DNA of 64,000 nucleotides from Ectobacillus funiculus (lineage in GTDB: Bacteria; Bacillota; Bacilli; Bacillales; Bacillaceae_G): the NCBI RefSeq assembly GCF_042429435.1, contig NZ_JBHMAF010000008.1; one strand, given 5' to 3'. The notes beneath the pieces are model-generated. The model saw only the letters and a program-made list of their open reading frames with translations, had not been told where the DNA came from and ran no database searches. Positions 60,401 through 64,000 of this stretch are shown piece by piece (the stretch's first letter is position 1; each line of letters begins with the position of its first letter). Made by a program: the position numbers and the translations under genes.

Positions 60401-62629
60401 CTGCAGGAGAGACCGGAATTGCTCAGAATACCAGCTGATAAATTATCTGAAGAGATAGGGAGAATGAGTGATTTTACGTTTATGCTGCTGCGATACTTTT
60501 ATGACCGCTTTGAACAGGCAAAGCCGCTTACTTCCTGTTATATCGCTGTTACATGTTTAGGAGGGAATCTTGGTCTCACAGATTGTGACTATGGTAATGT
60601 GCTAGGTGCTTTTTTGCAGGGGGTGCTAAAATCTATTAAACAAGAGTTGCCAGCCGTTCTGGCAAAAACGATTGACTTTCCTGCTCATGCATTAATGGAG
60701 ACTATGATTTTGAGCGTAATACAGGAAGTAGAAGACGGAAATGATCGAATGGAAGTGGCATATGGGGATAGACGTTATGTTGTTCATCATAAACAAGCCA
60801 ATTTTTCTGACCAGACACCGTTGGCACGTTTTATCCGAGAAGGCGACGTATATGTATTTTCCGGCGGCGGTCGCGGTATTGTGTTTGAGTGTGCTGTTGC
60901 ACTTGCGTTATTAGGAGTGACAGTTATTGTTTGCGGTCGGACAAAAATAGAGGATGAATCTGCTCCATGGTTAGAGATGGATGATGAAGAATTTGCTGCC
61001 TACGAACGGGAGCAGCTCATCAAGCAGCATCAAACAGTATCCTCGTTTACTCCTGCCGGTTTTAAAAAGGCGTTTGCCCGCTTAGTAAAGGAACGAGAAC
61101 TCTATCAAAATATGAGAAAAGCAAAGCGGTTGGGCATTGTATATGAAGTATGCGATATCAATGATAGGAATCAGGTTCATGATATGGTTCAGGACATTCT
61201 GAAGCGATATGGCAGACTTGATGGGGTTATTCACGGGGCGATGGTCGAGTGGTCAATGATTATTCCGAAAAAGACAAAAAAAATTATTCAGCGTACAATG
61301 GAAACAAAGGTTATCGGAATGTGTAATCTTTTGGAAGCGACGAAGAACATTCCACTGCAATCTTTTCTTTGCTTTGGTTCCGGAGCAGGACGATTTGGCA
61401 ACAAGGGTCAGGCTGATTACAGTGCGGCAAATTCCTTAATGTCAGCTCTGCTTGTTGCGAAATGCCGTCAACGGGCAGGGTTACACCACGCTACACTTAA
61501 CTGGACAGCATGGCAATCTGTCGGTGCAGCTGTTTCCGACCCATCTGTGACGGAAGCATTGAAAAGCAGCGGTGTCCCGTTTACTTCTACAGAAGAGGGT
61601 GTTTACTGGTTTATCAGTGAATTGACGCTAGGGAGAGATAAGGAAGTTTTAAATGTTGGAGAGAGGTTTTTGAGAAAATGGCCCTTTAGCGGCGCTGAGG
61701 CAGATGGACAAGGGAAACGCTTGTTGGTATTCCAGGATCGCTATATTCCTATTAACTCTGGGGATTGGCCATTTATTGATTCTCTCAAGGAGAGCACATT
61801 ACAAACAACAGTCATTGAGCGGACGATTACAAGAGAGAAAGATTTGTATTTGGAGCAGCATTGCTTGGATGGAATTCCTATTTTTCCGATGGTTTGCCAT
61901 TTAGAAATGCTTGCTGAGGCTGCCGCTGTTAGCTCACCTGGATGGACTGTTCAATCTGTTCAACAATTTCAAGTAGTCCACCCTGTAAAATTATTTTCGG
62001 ATCAGCCTGTCATCATACGAGCAGAAGCTTCTTTTGTAGAAGAGAAGAACGGACAGCGAATTATAGCGGTGAGAGGATTAACGGATTTATTCGTAAAAGG
62101 GCGAATTTTGCAAAAGGATCGTGTAACAGCCCTTGCTCTGTTTACTTTTACAAAGCAGGGAACGGATATAGTAAAGAGGTTCATTCCTGCTGTTAAGGGT
62201 ACTGCTTACGCAAGTGTATACGATAACTTACGTTATGACGCTCTACAAATCGGTCCGCTGTTTTGTCGGGCCGGAGAATACATGGTGAATAGGAGAGAGG
62301 GGACGGCAGAAGCGGCACCTCCCATTCAACGGAAGCTGTTTTCCTTCACAAGTGCGCCGACGTTTCAGATTGATCCGTTCTTAGTCGATATTGCGATGCA
62401 AATTGCCGTAAATGTTGATTCCTTCCATTCCTCTGAAGTTAGCCTGCCGGTTTCTATGGAAACGATTTTGTTCGGCAGAAAAAGAAGAGATGATGAGCGA
62501 GTCAAGGTATACAGCCGGATCTGTGAGAGAAGCGATACGGACATTACCTCCAATATATATGTTATTGGCGAAAATGGAGATACGATTATGGAAATTGACA
62601 AGTTCCTTGCAAGGAGGATTATACGATGA
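57419..62629 (+). CDS. Polyketide/PUFA-synthase-like megasynthase: KS(inactive)-KS-KR-DH
   Basis: 1736 residues. KS3 (about 6-420) keeps the fold but lost all catalytic residues: Thr208 replaces Cys (DAGTCSS), Arg328 the first His (ESRNRG), and Phe367 the second (PHIGF). KS4 (about 435-890) is complete: Cys636 (DATCASS), His770 (EAHGTGT), His809 (QIGH). The ketoreductase (about 1135-1400) has GGGRGI, Ser1321 and Tyr1334 in DYSAAN. The dehydratase (about 1475-1735) has His1481 in HCLDGIPIFP and Asp1657/Gln1661 in DPFLVDIAMQ. It has no AT, ACP, ER or TE of its own, so it must act in trans on the carrier of the first protein. ATG with GGGAGAGG. Confidence 0.88.
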   Translation: MSVKTRIAIVGMSCRVPGAHTLQGFWELVSEGKLVTGSIPLERFDRNMYEVCWGLGGKGENVGALVEIPEIDYRDFPISPEQIRHMHPMEKVGLSVMHEALRDGGIKQGTELAAKGRVYVASNTFGPSPETDHGPRIRQGEFTHILELALQDVSPRLASIRDEVLALHKQTVPPIRPDTMTASASIVAGRIANFYNMHGGHAAIDAGTCSSLAAVEEAVLALRENVCEFAVVAGISPLITASSIVEYMEDPSFSFMPVLGEGGAAIVLMRENDIGERKVYGYIEGIASSVIHNRTNERDVALAVEKAARQALQRAGISPGSVTRIESRNRGLSFWEKAELKGLSSVYEVQQRGGNVSVTSCVPHIGFLQAASGMIAIVREALTLFYNENTSGFSAVSDTGIAPAAYHAILSARALSLKHQVGDLCMSIEPIAIVGMGAIVPGSGNLELFWKHTKLGYRSFGNLPERKWSFDKIIAKNEELNTYAPSRLAGVVQIPELNTEEWGLSAEELSCLDGGVTLSLLAAMEAAGQAGLTNLEADKSRIDVVFGQLPIRESENAKNKLVFFTDYMKRVRTVFQKKGVSSAISSRVLQSMISHYKQENVQIYDFYAASTGITNAYYVAKVLGAGGSILSVDATCASSLAAVEAAVHHLRANLADVVIAGGVAHHLVPEYNLTLHVIGALSTKGIPPFHQDSDGFVPAEGAGAIVLKRLSDAIRDNNHIYAVIGGIGASSDGRGTSVLAPSSQGQKRSIERAIQAAHLKAADLSHIEAHGTGTRLGDETEMNTYQMVFGDYHNYKPYSIGAIKSQIGHLSSAAGIIGLIKTVLALHEKVIPPSYTDRRSSLLLPNLATEARIWRSREEGTRRAGVSAFGLGGINYFLVLEEWKEFNKETMPALFSQPIHRPLHPLQSDRFTVELVPVSLPQRTALFPLQGKRIVLVQDGGDKWRVYQKSLEQRGATVLSLFPAEVITEEMFHTKLALWEKRYGELNGILDLRALQERPELLRIPADKLSEEIGRMSDFTFMLLRYFYDRFEQAKPLTSCYIAVTCLGGNLGLTDCDYGNVLGAFLQGVLKSIKQELPAVLAKTIDFPAHALMETMILSVIQEVEDGNDRMEVAYGDRRYVVHHKQANFSDQTPLARFIREGDVYVFSGGGRGIVFECAVALALLGVTVIVCGRTKIEDESAPWLEMDDEEFAAYEREQLIKQHQTVSSFTPAGFKKAFARLVKERELYQNMRKAKRLGIVYEVCDINDRNQVHDMVQDILKRYGRLDGVIHGAMVEWSMIIPKKTKKIIQRTMETKVIGMCNLLEATKNIPLQSFLCFGSGAGRFGNKGQADYSAANSLMSALLVAKCRQRAGLHHATLNWTAWQSVGAAVSDPSVTEALKSSGVPFTSTEEGVYWFISELTLGRDKEVLNVGERFLRKWPFSGAEADGQGKRLLVFQDRYIPINSGDWPFIDSLKESTLQTTVIERTITREKDLYLEQHCLDGIPIFPMVCHLEMLAEAAAVSSPGWTVQSVQQFQVVHPVKLFSDQPVIIRAEASFVEEKNGQRIIAVRGLTDLFVKGRILQKDRVTALALFTFTKQGTDIVKRFIPAVKGTAYASVYDNLRYDALQIGPLFCRAGEYMVNRREGTAEAAPPIQRKLFSFTSAPTFQIDPFLVDIAMQIAVNVDSFHSSEVSLPVSMETILFGRKRRDDERVKVYSRICERSDTDITSNIYVIGENGDTIMEIDKFLARRIIR

Positions 62630-63330
62630 CAGAGGGTTTTTCGTTTGCTTTCTGTCCAGTAAGTCCGCCGTTTCAAGCTTTGTCGTGCATTACGGTGAGC
62701 GAGAGGAAGCTATTAAGTGAAAAAGCAACGCCAAAACGTATTGGAGATTTTATTGCGGGAAGAGTGGCTGCTAAAATGGCAATTTGCTCGCATCTCTCTC
62801 TCCCGGATTCCCTTTCACTTTCTATTTTGCGGACGGAACATGGAAATGAAGCTGGGAAGCCCTGCGTTGTGATTGATTCAGGAACAATATTGCCGGAGAT
62901 ACATCTCTCGATTACACATGCTGACAAAAAAGCGTATGCAGCAGCCTCACACACCCGAATAGGAATTGATAACGTTACTATAGAGCCGTACAATGATGCT
63001 TTTGTTCAGGGGGTGTTTCAACCAGAGGAACTGCAAGCATGGGCAGATTGGCTCAAGAGCGACTGCAACCATCCGCTTGCAGTGTGCACTGGTTTTGCTG
63101 CAAAGGAGGCTTTGCTAAAATGGCTGGGGATCGGACTGCGCGGTACATTGCCGATGACACAAATTATTCCTCTTTCCCAAACAGTCTCCCAAAGCTTATT
63201 TTTCCAGAAGCAGTTTCATGCCGCATGCTATGTGCAGCATGAAACGGGGGACGCGCCAGAACTAAGGATACTTGATGGATACTTCTCCATTCAAAGCGGG
63301 CAGGTTATTGTACTGTTGACAGGGGAATAG
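62626..63330 (+). CDS. Sfp-type 4'-phosphopantetheinyl transferase
   Basis: A 234-residue enzyme that transfers phosphopantetheine from CoA to carrier domains. It has the family motifs HLSITHADKKAYAAAS, then GIDNVTIEPY (variant of GIDxE, with Asp and Glu for Mg2+) and GFAAKEALLKWLG (W/F-x-x-K-E-x-x-x-K). ATG overlaps the previous stop by 4 bases, so it is expressed with the megasynthases and is presumably dedicated to their carrier. That carrier has Thr in place of Ser, so this enzyme may be specialised for an unusual acceptor. No thioesterase or efflux gene follows. Confidence 0.88.
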   Translation: MTEGFSFAFCPVSPPFQALSCITVSERKLLSEKATPKRIGDFIAGRVAAKMAICSHLSLPDSLSLSILRTEHGNEAGKPCVVIDSGTILPEIHLSITHADKKAYAAASHTRIGIDNVTIEPYNDAFVQGVFQPEELQAWADWLKSDCNHPLAVCTGFAAKEALLKWLGIGLRGTLPMTQIIPLSQTVSQSLFFQKQFHAACYVQHETGDAPELRILDGYFSIQSGQVIVLLTGE

Positions 63331-63473
63331 CCAGATGAAACAAATAAAACTACGGTCAGCATCACACATGCTGCATAGGATGGGATGGGGAAAGAGTTAA
63401 ATTTCTTCTTCCTTATACTTTTTATATGATGAGTTGGCATGTAGTTCTTTGTACAGTTTTAGAATCCATCTTT

Positions 63474-63611
63474 TTTACACTGTAGGAAAGTATAAATTTC
63501 TAGCTAGAAGGTCATTCGACGTAGAGAGAAATTTTAGGAATACAGTATAGGGGCAACTACGCCTCTGTCTTCGCCCAAGAGCAGGGCTCGCCAATCGGCG
63601 AGTTTTCTTTA
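63474..63611 (+). repeat. Repeat A, full-length, downstream of the polyketide operon
   Basis: Begins TTTACACTGTAGGAAAG, contains CATTCGACGTAGAGAG and ends CTCGCCAATCGGCGAGTTTTC. It may serve as the operon's transcription terminator, since no other strong one lies between 63331 and 63473. Confidence 0.88.
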
Positions 63612-63621
63612 TGCTATAGAA

Positions 63622-63668
63622 ACCACCCCTTCTTACAGCTAATTTCGTTATCGGTAAGAAGGGGTGGT
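63622..63668 (-). terminator. Terminator of the VanW-family gene
   Basis: Perfect stem ACCACCCCTTCTTAC with GTAAGAAGGGGTGGT, with T-rich flanks on the minus strand. Confidence 0.8.
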
Positions 63669-63684
63669 GTTGTAATATGTATTT

Positions 63685-64000
63685 TTAGGTGGATTTTTTG
63701 TAAATGCTTCTATCGAGCAGACCACTCTGAATCACTTGGCCATTTTGTGTTACTGTTTTGTAAGTTACGGCCACTATGCTGTTATTCGTTTCACTTACTA
63801 CTTTGGAGGAAATATCGACGCTTTTTCCTGTGCCTGTTCCAAAAATACGAACAACAACCTGATTACCTTCAATTCCAGCCTGAAGATAGATATAATGTTC
63901 GGTATTGTTTTTAAACTTGAAATCTGGTCCGTAATCTGCGACAGTAGCGTCTTGTCCGAGCGGCACGTAATGAACAGGCATAGAGTGATTGCTTCGCTCT
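63685..64000 (-). CDS. VanW family protein, C-terminal part (runs off the window)
   Basis: The minus-strand frame is open to the window edge; upstream residues (SNHS) precede the first visible Met, so this is not the real start. The visible part carries the VanW-domain pattern HYVPLGQDATVADYGPDFKF, then NNTEHYIYLQAGIEGNQVVV. VanW-family proteins (B. subtilis YoaR) are exported and linked to the cell wall; their role is not understood. It is unrelated in strand and probably in function to the polyketide operon. Confidence 0.82.
   Translation of the reverse strand, partial: ERSNHSMPVHYVPLGQDATVADYGPDFKFKNNTEHYIYLQAGIEGNQVVVRIFGTGTGKSVDISSKVVSETNNSIVAVTYKTVTQNGQVIQSGLLDRSIYKKST

Noticed and set aside
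4918..63611. Repeat A as a CRISPR or tandem-repeat array
   Set aside because: Copies are scattered singly or in pairs over 58 kb with no regular spacers and no cas genes.

Overview
The window is chromosomal DNA of an AT-rich, endospore-forming member of the Bacillaceae. The evidence is spore germination permeases (GerAB type), a GerPF-like protein, coat-F proteins, a YyaC-type sporulation protein, bacillithiol biosynthesis (BshB2), Bacillus-type leader RNAs (purine, cobalamin, c-di-GMP, T-box) and B. subtilis-like gene pairs (yojF-bshB2, yoaS-yozG). The species is not identified.

Layout. 1-1.6 kb is the wreck of a phage lysis module: one intact XhlA-like gene, a second XhlA remnant, a holin killed by an amber codon, and other decayed frames. 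2-4.6 kb holds two orphan GerAB permeases. 4.8-6.9 kb is an adenine riboswitch with terminator and the adenine deaminase gene. 7-10 kb, on the minus strand, has a DDAH-like enzyme and two pairs of coat-F proteins. 10.4-17 kb has ilvA, an ArsB/NhaD permease, yojF-bshB2, an acetyltransferase and T-box-leuA. 17.2-22.6 kb has yyaC, a tRNA-like RNA with an abnormal anticodon region, a yoaS-yozG pair, a cold-shock gene and an rraA-like gene. 22.7-29.3 kb is a cobalamin-riboswitch operon: a wall-anchored transcobalamin-like protein, a DUF4430 lipoprotein, a complete ECF transporter (T, fused A-A', S) and a DUF2164 protein. 29.8-40 kb is mostly housekeeping: an SDR, a YwiC-like protein, serC-serA, DinB, NrnB, a HesB-like protein and a GerPF-like protein. 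40-51.5 kb is accessory: TerC, a MITE-like element, a c-di-GMP riboswitch before tandem ArsR genes, RDD, Nudix and many small proteins, including a duplicated membrane peptide with a CcpA-type site inside its promoter. 52-63.3 kb is a four-gene polyketide/PUFA-synthase-like operon. The window ends inside a VanW-family gene.

The polyketide operon is the most unusual system. Two megasynthases carry KS-KS-AT-ACP and KS-KS-KR-DH. Between them lies a small protein tentatively read as a hotdog domain, and a dedicated phosphopantetheinyl transferase follows. In each megasynthase the first KS has lost catalytic residues and the second is intact, recalling KS/chain-length-factor pairing. The only carrier domain has Thr where Ser is expected. 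There is no enoylreductase or thioesterase.

A dispersed repeat of about 135 bp (repeat A) occurs as ten near full-length and four partial copies, nearly always between genes. It ends in a terminator-like hairpin. Two copies are arranged in tandem at two places, and one partial copy truncates a gene.
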